A DNA stretch of 50,708 nt from an uncultured Oscillibacter sp. (GTDB lineage: Bacteria; Bacillota; Clostridia; Oscillospirales; Oscillospiraceae): NCBI GenBank assembly GCA_910585245.1, contig CAJUCO010000016.1, positions 1 through 50,708 of the forward strand, written 5' to 3'. The notes beneath the pieces were generated by a model. The model saw only the letters and a list, made by a program, of their open reading frames with translations. It did not search any database and was not told the DNA's origin. A program made the translations under genes and the position numbers. Of this stretch, positions 14,479-21,142 are shown one piece after another. Every line of letters begins with the position of its first letter. Position 1 is the first letter of the stretch.

Positions 14479-14652
14479 TCAATACTTCAGGATGTAATAA
14501 ACGACGTACAGCCAGCTCATCAGACCGTGAACAATGGCCCAGCCCACAGAATGCCAGTTGGTATAACTGATCACCATTGCCAGGGCGCTTCCGAATGTAA
14601 TACCCGTTTTCACGGACTTTTCCACAATCTCAATCCTGTTGTTTTCTTGCAT
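14479..14652 (-). CDS. Small membrane protein of 57 residues
   Basis: A short gene with a full frame from ATG at 14652 to TGA at 14479. The product starts MQENNRIEIVEKSVKTGITF, followed by GSALAMVISYTNWHSVGWAI and VHGLMSWLYVVYYILKY. It has a polar N-terminal helix of about 15 residues and two hydrophobic stretches ending in an aromatic-rich tail, so it is probably a two-pass or re-entrant membrane protein. GGAGCG lies eight bases upstream. It is located between mrnC and rsmA on the same strand. Similar small membrane proteins occur in Clostridia as far as I recall, but no function is known to me. Confidence 0.75.
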   Translation of the reverse strand: MQENNRIEIVEKSVKTGITFGSALAMVISYTNWHSVGWAIVHGLMSWLYVVYYILKY

Positions 14653-14672
14653 AGCTTAAACGCTCCGTTCCA

Positions 14673-15524
14673 TCAGTTTCGCAGGGCCGCCGCCAATCGG
14701 GCGAAGTCCTCCAGGGTCAGTTTCTCCCCCCGGACGGTGGGGGACAGGCCGCAACCTTCCATGGCCGATTGTATCCGCTCTTTCCCCCATTCCGGCAGGG
14801 CGGCGGAGAGACTGTTCACCAGGGTTTTCCGCCGGAGCAGAAAGGCCCCCCGGACACAGCGGAAGAAAAAGGCCTCGTCCTCCACCTCCACGGCGGGACG
14901 CTCCCGCCGGACGCAGCGGAGGACGGCGGAGTCCACCTTGGGGGCGGGGAAGAACTTCTCCGCCGGAACGTCAAAGAGGACCTCCGTCTCCATATGGTAC
15001 TGAAGCCAGAGGGTAAAGGACCCGCCGCCGGAAGAGCCCTGCCGGGCCGCCAGCCGCTGGGCCACCTCCTTTTGAAGGAGGACGGTGACGCTGGCAAAGC
15101 AGGTGGCCTCCACCAGCTTCGTCAGCACCGGAGTGGTGATGTTATAGGGGAGGTTGGCGCAGACCAGGGGCCGGAGGCCGGGGAACTTCTCCGCCGCCAG
15201 GGCCTGGAGATCCAGCTTCAGCGCGTCCCCGGGGACGATTTCCACGTTTTCAAAGGGCTCCAGGGTCTCCGCCAGCACAGGGAGGAGCTTTTTGTCCAGC
15301 TCGATGGAAACCACCCTCCCGGCCCGCTCCGCCAGCTCCGCCGTGAGGCACCCCACGCCGGGGCCAATTTCCAGCACGCCGCAGCTTCGGTCCGCCTGAG
15401 AGGCGGCGGCGATCTCCGCCGGGACGGCGGGGTCGATGAGGAAGTTTTGTCCCATGGACTTGGAGAAATGGAAGCCGTGCCGCCCCAACAGGGCGCGGAG
15501 GGCTTCCCGGTCGCAGAGATTCAT
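14673..15524 (-). CDS. rsmA: 16S rRNA (adenine(1518)-N6/adenine(1519)-N6)-dimethyltransferase
   Basis: KsgA/RsmA dimethylates two adjacent adenines in the 3' hairpin of 16S rRNA late in 30S assembly, using S-adenosylmethionine. The 283 residues contain GQNFLIDP, the SAM-binding VLEIGPGVGCLTAEL, the acidic SIELDKKLL, and the catalytic NLPYNITTPVL. The C-terminal helical domain has RRKTLVNSLS. The ATG at 15524 preceded by AAAGGCGG is preferred over an in-frame ATG at 15554. It leads a minus-strand group with the small membrane protein, mrnC and rqcH. Confidence 0.95.
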   Translation of the reverse strand: MNLCDREALRALLGRHGFHFSKSMGQNFLIDPAVPAEIAAASQADRSCGVLEIGPGVGCLTAELAERAGRVVSIELDKKLLPVLAETLEPFENVEIVPGDALKLDLQALAAEKFPGLRPLVCANLPYNITTPVLTKLVEATCFASVTVLLQKEVAQRLAARQGSSGGGSFTLWLQYHMETEVLFDVPAEKFFPAPKVDSAVLRCVRRERPAVEVEDEAFFFRCVRGAFLLRRKTLVNSLSAALPEWGKERIQSAMEGCGLSPTVRGEKLTLEDFARLAAALRN

Positions 15525-15559
15525 GGCCTGTCCGCCTTTCGGTTCGTTTTTCATGGGGG

Positions 15560-16345
15560 TCAGCCGTTTTTAACGGGGTAAGAGGTGAAGGACTGAATCA
15601 GCCAACGTTCCCCTTCCTTCCGGAAGGCTGCTTCCCGGACCGATTGATCCTCCGCGTAGGGGGCGGGTTCGGCCCACAGGAGGAGGGTATCGCCGTCCCG
15701 AGCGCCCTTTGTTGCCTGAAAGGAACCGGGGCCGAAGTCGCTGGTAAAATTATAGAACGCGTCGTAGCCCGGGAGGTACAACACGCCCTCCGTGTCCGTC
15801 AAATCCGCCGTGGTAATTCCGGCGTAAGTCTCCAGGGTGTTGTCTACCGCAGCCCGGGGGATGCGGTGGATGGGCACCGGCGCGCCGCTGGGGACATTCC
15901 CCCACAGCTCCAAATCCTCCTCGTCCCAGGGAAAGTCCGGGAGCGCCGCCAGGGCCCGGAACTCCTTCAAATCCCCATCCTCTACAAAGCCGCCTTCACC
16001 GGGGAAGTAGCGGAGGAACTCCGCTAGATTCAGCTTCGTTACATCGTTGTATTCACTGGTGAAAAAACAGTTGAGCCTCTGAGCTTGGGCATCGTAGGGA
16101 TCGTTGTGGTTCAGCGCCTTGTTTGCCTGGGCCAGCTCCTCCGCCGTCAGGGGCGTTCCCTCCAGCGGGGGAAGCGCCTCCGGCGAATCAGTCTCCGCCG
16201 GGTCCGTCTCCGGCGGGGTTTCCTCCGGCCGGGCGGTTTCCGGCGGGTCCGTCTCCGGTGGGTTCTCGGGAATCGTTTCCGCCCCGCAGGCGGCGAGGGC
16301 CAGGGCTATTGCCAGCAGCATCGGTATTAAAAACCGGGTTTTCAC
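15560..16345 (-). CDS. Lipoprotein of unknown function
   Basis: The 261-residue product starts with GTG (AGGAGG eight bases upstream) and a signal peptide KTRFLIPMLLAIALALAAC with lipobox LAAC. A 40-residue Pro/Glu/Thr linker with ETDPPET-like repeats follows. The mature domain (about 60-261) contains FFTSEYNDVTKLNLAEFLRY, two central segments rich in Asp/Glu, and a C-terminal REAAFRKEGERWLIQSF, which looks like an NTF2/DUF4878-type wing; I do not assign a family. It is 35 bp upstream of rsmA on the same strand. The longer frame upstream has no ribosome binding site. Confidence 0.8.
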   Translation of the reverse strand: MKTRFLIPMLLAIALALAACGAETIPENPPETDPPETARPEETPPETDPAETDSPEALPPLEGTPLTAEELAQANKALNHNDPYDAQAQRLNCFFTSEYNDVTKLNLAEFLRYFPGEGGFVEDGDLKEFRALAALPDFPWDEEDLELWGNVPSGAPVPIHRIPRAAVDNTLETYAGITTADLTDTEGVLYLPGYDAFYNFTSDFGPGSFQATKGARDGDTLLLWAEPAPYAEDQSVREAAFRKEGERWLIQSFTSYPVKNG

Positions 16346-16437
16346 GGTGCAGACCTCCTGTCCGTCAATGTCACAGGAGAGTATAACACAAGCCCACCGG
16401 CGATTCAATTCTTTTTCGGGAACAAAACCCGGGGGTC

Positions 16438-16465
16438 TTGCAAATTTTCCCCCTTCTGTTATACT
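16438..16465 (+). promoter_or_regulatory. Promoter of the CAT-like gene
   Basis: TTGCAA (16438-16443), a 16-bp spacer and TATACT (16460-16465), 27 bp before the start codon. Confidence 0.7.
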
Positions 16466-16491
16466 TGTTTCATCAGAAAGGAGGGCCTTCC

Positions 16492-17112
16492 ATGACCCAG
16501 ATTGTTGACCGGGCCTCGTGGCCCCGGCGAGAGGCATTTGAGTTTTTCTCCCAGATGTCCCAGCCCTTTTTCTCCGTCACCTTCAAGCAGGACGTGACGC
16601 GGCTTTATCAGTACGCCAAAGAAAACCGGATCTCCTTCTATTATTCCCTGGTCTACCTTTGCACCCAGGCCATCAATCAGGTGGAGCCTTTCCGGTACGC
16701 CATCCAAGGAGAGGACCTGATTCTCTTTGACCGCCGGGTCCCCAGTTTCACGGACCTGAAACCCGGTTCAAATCAGTTCCACATCGTCACCCTGCCCTGT
16801 GAGGGAAGCGTACAGGACTTTTGCGCCGCCGCCAAGGCGAAGAGCGCGGCTCAGACCACCTTCCTGGACCAGGAGGACAGTCTGGATTTGATTTACTTCA
16901 CCTGCCTTCCCTGGGTGGAACTGACGGCCCTGACCAACGAGCGAAACTTCGACCCGGACGACGCCGTACCCCGGATTGCCTGGGGGAAGTACGCCCAGGA
17001 GGGGGAGCGGAAGGTGCTCCACATCTCCCTGGAGCTGAACCACCGCTTTGTGGACGGTCTTCATGTGGGCCGGTTTTATGAGGAGCTGACCAAGCTCATG
17101 GAGGCGCTGTAA
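16492..17112 (+). CDS. Chloramphenicol acetyltransferase-like protein (CAT superfamily)
   Basis: The 206-residue cytosolic protein matches the trimeric type-A CAT fold (acetyl-CoA-dependent O-acetyltransferase). Visible landmarks are the N-terminal WPRREAFEFFSQMSQPFFSVT, the SFYYSLVYLCTQAINQVEPFRYAI helix pair, and the catalytic LELNHRFVDGLHVGRFYEEL containing HxxxDG. True resistance CATs have HHAVCDG there; the altered His/Arg context and chromosomal setting leave the substrate open. AAAGGAGG before the ATG at 16492 fixes the start. It is a single-gene unit with its own promoter and a strong hairpin after it. Family membership is firm; chloramphenicol resistance is not shown. Confidence 0.85.
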   Translation: MTQIVDRASWPRREAFEFFSQMSQPFFSVTFKQDVTRLYQYAKENRISFYYSLVYLCTQAINQVEPFRYAIQGEDLILFDRRVPSFTDLKPGSNQFHIVTLPCEGSVQDFCAAAKAKSAAQTTFLDQEDSLDLIYFTCLPWVELTALTNERNFDPDDAVPRIAWGKYAQEGERKVLHISLELNHRFVDGLHVGRFYEELTKLMEAL

Positions 17113-17114
17113 AA

Positions 17115-17144
17115 GAGGACCGGGAACGTTTGTTCCCGGTCCTC
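17115..17144. terminator. Bidirectional terminator hairpin between convergent genes
   Basis: A 13-bp perfect stem (17115-17127 with 17132-17144) and 4-nt loop lie three bases after the CAT-like stop and eight bases beyond the stop of the opposing gene. The T-run is weak on both sides. Confidence 0.75.
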
Positions 17145-17151
17145 CTTGCCC

Positions 17152-18987
17152 TCAAGGTCCCTCGCCCAGATAACGGATGCTCCAGAGCCACACATCCGAC
17201 CGGAGGGAGAAAATTTGAAGCCTTCCCTCCATCCGTCCAAACCACATGGACTCACTGAGGGCCGAGGCCAGACCGCCGCCGCTGTCCAAAACCGGCTCCG
17301 GGTCTGCCCGGAGGTCCGCCGAAAGCGTGCTTCCGCCGGTTCCAAAGGTCTCGTCGTAACACTCCAGGAATTCCTCCGGCGTATTTGCCATCCACTCGCC
17401 GCCGGGGGCCTTCACCTGGGCGGGGTAGGTCAGAAGGCCCGCGATTTCCTCCCGCTCCCCCTGGTCGATGAGGTCCGCCAGATTCAAAAGAAATTCCCGC
17501 CCCTCGTCCAGGGAGAGGGCTTCGTACAGATCCCCCCCGCCGTCCTGGGTGATGGTTCCGCTTCCCGCCCGGATGCTCCACTGATCTGTTTGGAGGGTGA
17601 AAATTCGAATTACGCCGTCCTCCACCAGTCCGAACCACACTGCGCCGTTGGCCGCCGAGGCCAGCCCGCTGCCGTCGCTGAACACCTCCGAGGGAGCAGG
17701 CTCCCAGGCCATGTCCGCCGCCAGGGACAGGGCGCTTTGCCCCACGGTCCCGTCATAGTACCGCAAAAATTCCTCCGGCGAGTGCACCGTATAACTCCCC
17801 CCGGCGGTCTCCACCTGGGCGGGGTAAACCAGAAGGTCCGCGATTTCCTCCCGCCGTCCATCCTCCATGCGCTCCGCCAGCAGGAGAACAAAGTCCCGAG
17901 CCACGTCGCTTCGGATCCCCGTCCGGGTATACAGCGGGTCCTCGGACTCCGAGGGCAGTGTTCCTGCGGGCTGGTTTTCCAGAGTCTCCATATACCGGGC
18001 GTTGGCGTTCAGGAGGGCTTCCCGGTCCGGCTCCCTCACCGGCGTCAAGGCGGAATAGAAGAAGCTGTCCGCCAGGGCCTCCAGCTCCTCCCGGCCAATG
18101 GGGCCGGAGGAGAAAGTGTCGTCCCCCTGCCGTCCCGTCAGTACGTTCACCAGCACAAAGCTGTCCCCCAGGTCCGCCAGAATCAAGGAGCGGTTCCGGT
18201 CCCCCAGACCCAGAGTCACGGGGGTTCCGTCCGCCGCGATGTGGCCCCACTCCTCAAAGTCGCCAATGTCCCCGATGTTCAGCGTCACGTCGTCAAAGGT
18301 CCCCTTGACGGAGCGGCTGAACTGGTACTCAATGGTCCCATAGCCTTTTAACTCCCCGGCCCCCAGCTCCGCGTCGCCGTCGAAGCGGAAGGTGCCGTTT
18401 TCGTAGATATAGCCGGTGTAGGGTGTGACGTTCTCCCCGAAGAAGTCCCCCGCCGCGATGGGCCAGGTCTCCGGGAGAATGTCCTCCATCCAGCTGTGGA
18501 GCTTCAAATTGTACTTGTCAACCACCTCTTCCAGCTTATCCGCCATCTCCTGGGTGTAGACCAGGTAGAGGCCGTAGTCCTCCTCAAAGCCCGTGGGACT
18601 GTTGCCAATCTTGCGGACTATGGCCCCGTCCTGGTCATAGCTGTCCGCAAACGCCCGCCATTCCGACAGCGCCCTGCTCTCCGGCGTGTCCATCCAGCCG
18701 GAGAGGCTGACAAAATCTGTATACGCGAATTCCCCGGGAACCACCACGCCCTGTTCGTCCGTCACGTGTACCCGTCCCTGCTCCGGAAGCAGCACATCCC
18801 GGAGGCCGAAGAAGTTGGCCGCCACCGCCAGGGCAGACAGGGCCGCCAGCAGGGCGACGGATGCCGCCAGCGTTATAAACCACCTCAGGCTCTTTCCGCG
18901 CCTTCTCATCTCATAGTCCTCCCATCGAATTTTCGCCGTCCCCTGAACCTGGGAGAAGGTTTCCTGGTAAAATTCCCGGTTACTCAT
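17152..18987 (-). CDS. Membrane-anchored putative anti-sigma factor with duplicated extracellular domain
   Basis: The 611-residue product has a cytoplasmic N-terminus of about 32 residues (MSNREFYQETFSQVQGTAKI start), one transmembrane helix (about 33-60) and a large outer part. The outer part ends in two tandem copies of an approximately 115-residue domain: about 360-480 (EEIADLLVYPAQV, SPEEFLRYYDGT, NGAVWFGLVEDG) and about 495-608 (EEIAGLLTYPAQV, TPEEFLECYDET, ESMWFGRMEG). It overlaps the ECF sigma gene by 8 bp, the usual layout for sigma/anti-sigma pairs, and the topology fits. No ZAS zinc motif or known anti-sigma fold is visible, so the role is inferred from context. Confidence 0.72.
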   Translation of the reverse strand: MSNREFYQETFSQVQGTAKIRWEDYEMRRRGKSLRWFITLAASVALLAALSALAVAANFFGLRDVLLPEQGRVHVTDEQGVVVPGEFAYTDFVSLSGWMDTPESRALSEWRAFADSYDQDGAIVRKIGNSPTGFEEDYGLYLVYTQEMADKLEEVVDKYNLKLHSWMEDILPETWPIAAGDFFGENVTPYTGYIYENGTFRFDGDAELGAGELKGYGTIEYQFSRSVKGTFDDVTLNIGDIGDFEEWGHIAADGTPVTLGLGDRNRSLILADLGDSFVLVNVLTGRQGDDTFSSGPIGREELEALADSFFYSALTPVREPDREALLNANARYMETLENQPAGTLPSESEDPLYTRTGIRSDVARDFVLLLAERMEDGRREEIADLLVYPAQVETAGGSYTVHSPEEFLRYYDGTVGQSALSLAADMAWEPAPSEVFSDGSGLASAANGAVWFGLVEDGVIRIFTLQTDQWSIRAGSGTITQDGGGDLYEALSLDEGREFLLNLADLIDQGEREEIAGLLTYPAQVKAPGGEWMANTPEEFLECYDETFGTGGSTLSADLRADPEPVLDSGGGLASALSESMWFGRMEGRLQIFSLRSDVWLWSIRYLGEGP

Positions 18988-19462
18988 CCTGCCAGTCCTC
19001 CCCCAATCGTTCTTTCAGCCGCCGCCGGGCCCGGGCCAGCCGGGTGGTTACCGTGGAGGTTTCAAGACCCAGCAATTCCCCGATCTCCCGGACGCTAAAC
19101 TCCTCGTAGTAGAAGAGGTTCAAAACCGTCCGGTCCCTCTCCGGCAAGGCCATGACCTCCCGATACAGCGTTTGCTGTTCCGGGCGGTCAAACACCGGCG
19201 TTTCCGGCAGCTCCGCCATGGACACCCGCCGCCTGCGCCAGGGGCTTTTCAGAACATCCCGGCAATAGTTCACCGTCACCCGCAGCAACCAGCGCCGCAG
19301 GTGCTCCTCTCCGTCAAAGGTTTTCTCACAGCGAAACAGCCGCAAGAAGACCTCCTGCACGGCGTCATCGGCCTCCTGGGTGTTTCCCAGGGCGTGAAGG
19401 GCCGCCCGATAGACCGTATTCTGATAGTGCCGGACAGCGGCGGTGAAAGTGGCCTTGTCCAT
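18980..19462 (-). CDS. RNA polymerase ECF sigma factor
   Basis: A 160-residue group-4 sigma-70 factor. Region 2 (about 8-75) has NTVYRAALHALGNTQEADDAVQEVFLRLFR and HLRRWLLRVTVNYCRDVLKS. Region 4 (about 105-155) has LPERDRTVLNLFYYEEFSVREIGELLGLETSTVTTRLARARRRLKE with a helix-turn-helix. Only the linker lies between them. The last 8 bp overlap the putative anti-sigma gene, so the two are coupled. A TGAGAC-17-CGTACA sequence upstream resembles ECF promoters and suggests autoregulation. The signal and regulon are unknown. Confidence 0.93.
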   Translation of the reverse strand: MDKATFTAAVRHYQNTVYRAALHALGNTQEADDAVQEVFLRLFRCEKTFDGEEHLRRWLLRVTVNYCRDVLKSPWRRRRVSMAELPETPVFDRPEQQTLYREVMALPERDRTVLNLFYYEEFSVREIGELLGLETSTVTTRLARARRRLKERLGEDWQDE

Positions 19463-19508
19463 ATCTCATCCTCATTTACTGCTTGGTTGGGAGCGCTCCT
19501 ACTTCCTG

Positions 19509-19535
19509 TACGAGAGGGGAAGGGGCTTTGTCTCA
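19509..19535 (-). promoter_or_regulatory. Candidate ECF-type autoregulatory promoter
   Basis: On the minus strand TGAGAC (19535-19530), a 17-bp spacer and CGTA (19512-19509) lie about 47 bp before the sigma start. The pattern is close to the TGAAAC-N17-CGTA type used by Firmicutes ECF sigmas. I saw no second convincing copy in the window. Confidence 0.5.
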
Positions 19536-19599
19536 GGGGTTTTTAAAATTTTTAAAAAATTCACCATGCCCCGGGAGATTCTGGTAAAATGGGTTTATC

Positions 19600-19699
19600 T
19601 TAGAACCTGTATTCATACGTATGGCAAGGGAAATCAACGCAGTATGGCGGGAAAAAGACCGCCCAGACGGCGTGCAACGGTTGTGAATACAGGTTCTTA
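19600..19699. mobile_element. MITE with TTA target duplications (IS5-family-like ends)
   Basis: A 94-bp element (19603-19696) bounded by 13-bp perfect terminal inverted repeats GAACCTGTATTCA and TGAATACAGGTTC, and flanked by TTA on both sides (19600-19602, 19697-19699). The TNA-type 3-bp duplication and ends starting with G resemble IS5-family (IS427-like) elements. It contains only a 21-codon frame, so it cannot move by itself. It lies just upstream of the nitroreductase gene; the right end is 17 bp from the start codon. Confidence 0.8.
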
Positions 19700-19716
19700 A
19701 ACTTGGAGGCACGCTT

Positions 19717-20382
19717 ATGACGACCCAAGAGGCCATAAAAACCCGCCATACCGTTCGCCGTTACAGGGACCGTTCCATTTCCGGTGAGATCCGGGAACTG
19801 CTTTTAAAGCGGATGGAACAACACAACCGGGAACGGAACCTTGCCTTGTGTCTGGTCACGGAAAACGGGGAGGCCTTCGGTCCCCTTCTCAAGTTATTTC
19901 TCGCAAAGGGCGTGCGAAATTATGTCATTCTGGCGGGACCAAACCGGCCGGGATTGGACGAGGACCTGGGATATTACGGAGCGGACGTGATGCTCCTGGC
20001 ACAAACTCTGGGACTGAATTCCTGGTGGGTAGGGGAAACCTTCCACCGGAAGGGACTTCAAAAAAACGCCCCTCCGGAGGCGGAAACTATTCTGGGGCTC
20101 ATCGCCCTGGGTTACGGCGCCACTCAGGGCGTCCCTCACAAGTCCAAGCGGCCGGAGGAAGTGGCTTTCTATCAGGGGGAATCTCCGGAGTGGTTCACAA
20201 AGGGAGTGGAAGCCGTCCTTCTGGCTCCCACGGCGCTGAATAAGCAGGCCTTCACCATACGGGGACAGGGACGGAGGGTTTCCATGACCTGTGACAACGG
20301 CGTCTTTTCCGGTGTGGACCTCGGCATTGGGAAGTACCACTTCGAAGTGGGAGCGGGAAGGGATCATTTTGACTGGGCATAG
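19717..20382 (+). CDS. Nitroreductase family protein (TM1586-type)
   Basis: A 221-residue flavin-dependent oxidoreductase of the nitroreductase superfamily. The N-terminal AIKTRHTVRRYRDRSIS is the typical FMN-phosphate-binding RRSVRxF-like motif. LGYYGADVMLLAQTLGLNSWWVG is the central helix, and ILGLIALGYGATQGVPHKSKRPEEV is the substrate/flavin-side loop seen in the putative TM nitroreductase subgroup. The C-terminal FEVGAGRDHFDWA is also typical of that group. TTGGAGG precedes the ATG. A MITE occupies the upstream leader and may carry or disturb the promoter. The gene is followed by a shared terminator facing queT. The substrate is unknown. Confidence 0.88.
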   Translation: MTTQEAIKTRHTVRRYRDRSISGEIRELLLKRMEQHNRERNLALCLVTENGEAFGPLLKLFLAKGVRNYVILAGPNRPGLDEDLGYYGADVMLLAQTLGLNSWWVGETFHRKGLQKNAPPEAETILGLIALGYGATQGVPHKSKRPEEVAFYQGESPEWFTKGVEAVLLAPTALNKQAFTIRGQGRRVSMTCDNGVFSGVDLGIGKYHFEVGAGRDHFDWA

Positions 20383-20385
20383 ACA

Positions 20386-20415
20386 AAGGGACCGCTTCGC
20401 GGTCCCTTGGGTTTT
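20386..20415. terminator. Terminator between nitroreductase and queT
   Basis: A 10-bp perfect stem (20386-20395 with 20399-20408), 3-nt loop, then GGGTTTTT on the plus strand. It lies between convergent genes. Confidence 0.85.
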
Positions 20416-20418
20416 TCT

Positions 20419-20928
20419 TCATTGGGGCTCCACCTGTCCTGGAACCTTCATAGTTCTCCCCAGACATTTTGCCAGGGACACGCCCAGGATATAGCACACG
20501 GCCGCCTCTCCCAGACCCACGGTCAAAGCGCTGAGACCGTATGCGGGCCAGAAGGCCCCTCCCTCCTGAACCGTAAACCAGGCGATTTCCGCTCCCACGA
20601 TGACGGCGTTACACACAACAGGCGGCAGGGCCGCCAAATAGAGATTCGGCATCCGCCGGGTCCAAAGGGCCGCCAAAAGCGTGGCCAGGGTCCCAAAGAT
20701 CCAGTCCAGCATGATGGGGGAGCCCAAGAGATTTGCCAGGAAGCAGCCTACCACCAGACCGGGAATCGCCTCTGGAAACAGGAAGGGCAACAGGGTCATG
20801 GCCTCCGCCACCCGGAACTGGACGCCCAAATACTGCGGAATGGGCAAGATAAGCGTGGCCACGGTGTAGAGGGCGGCGATGAGACCGGCCAGAGCCAGCC
20901 GGCGGGTGGTGAAACGGGTTTTGGACAT
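20419..20928 (-). CDS. queT: QueT-type queuosine precursor transporter (ECF transporter S component)
   Basis: A 169-residue membrane protein with about five hydrophobic helices. The N-terminal RRLALAGLIAALYTVATLIL and the following VQFRVAEAMTLLPFLFPEAIPGLVVGCFLANLLGSP are strongly diagnostic of QueT. These proteins are substrate-binding components that deliver a preQ-type 7-deazaguanine precursor for queuosine tRNA modification, using the shared EcfA/EcfT module encoded elsewhere. GGAGG precedes the ATG. Its promoter and short structured leader are described separately. No other queuosine genes lie nearby, as is usual for salvage-only organisms. Confidence 0.9.
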   Translation of the reverse strand: MSKTRFTTRRLALAGLIAALYTVATLILPIPQYLGVQFRVAEAMTLLPFLFPEAIPGLVVGCFLANLLGSPIMLDWIFGTLATLLAALWTRRMPNLYLAALPPVVCNAVIVGAEIAWFTVQEGGAFWPAYGLSALTVGLGEAAVCYILGVSLAKCLGRTMKVPGQVEPQ

Positions 20929-20990
20929 GATAAAATTCCTCCATTTTTTTAGTCTGCCTTAAGGGCCGGCAGGGTGATGGCACCTGCCGC
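20929..20990 (-). promoter_or_regulatory. Candidate preQ1-I-like riboswitch in the queT leader
   Basis: The leader of about 60 nt starts almost at the transcription start. P1 is GGCAGG pairing with CCTGCC (20988-20983 and 20973-20968). The loop contains TGCC, which can pair with GGCA (20958-20955) to give an H-type pseudoknot. The 3' side of the P1 loop has ACCC as in preQ1-I aptamers, and an A-rich stretch leads to the GGAGG. The linker between P1 and P2 is longer than the classical type, so another preQ1 class or a mere hairpin remains possible. Confidence 0.42.
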
Positions 20991-20995
20991 ACATG

Positions 20996-21024
20996 AGTAT
21001 AGCACAGAAAGCAGCCAATGACAA
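20996..21024 (-). promoter_or_regulatory. Sigma-A promoter of queT
   Basis: On the minus strand TTGTCA (21024-21019), a 17-bp spacer and TATACT (21001-20996). Confidence 0.75.
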
Positions 21025-21059
21025 GGGAAAATTTCCCTGTCAAAAAGCGTCAAAAACGC

Positions 21060-21088
21060 TTGACGAAAGTCAAAATCTATCCTATACT
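21060..21088 (+). promoter_or_regulatory. Sigma-A promoter of the LacI-type regulator
   Basis: TTGACG (21060-21065), a 17-bp spacer and TATACT (21083-21088), 55 bp before the start codon. It is divergent from the queT promoter. Confidence 0.75.
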
Positions 21089-21100
21089 TACAAAATAAAT

Positions 21101-21112
21101 GTTTGCGCAAAC
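21101..21112. promoter_or_regulatory. Putative LacI-family operator (autoregulation)
   Basis: A perfect 12-bp palindrome GTTTGCGCAAAC sits in the initially transcribed region. Its central CG inside a TTTGCGCAAA palindrome is the hallmark of LacI/PurR-type operators. Confidence 0.65.
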
Positions 21113-21142
21113 GCGATTTTTGTTACGTAAAGGATTCGATCA

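Noticed and set aside
16085..16508. Ser/Gly/Pro-rich plus-strand frames antisense to the lipoprotein linker
   Set aside because: They are the mirror of the PET-rich linker codons of the minus-strand lipoprotein.
16492..17112. Confirmed chloramphenicol resistance gene
   Set aside because: The family fold is clear but the catalytic context differs from characterised resistance enzymes (HRFVDG rather than HHAVCDG), and there is no mobile context.
19621..19683. 21-codon frame inside the 94-bp MITE as a gene
   Set aside because: Too short, no ribosome binding site, and explained as internal MITE sequence.
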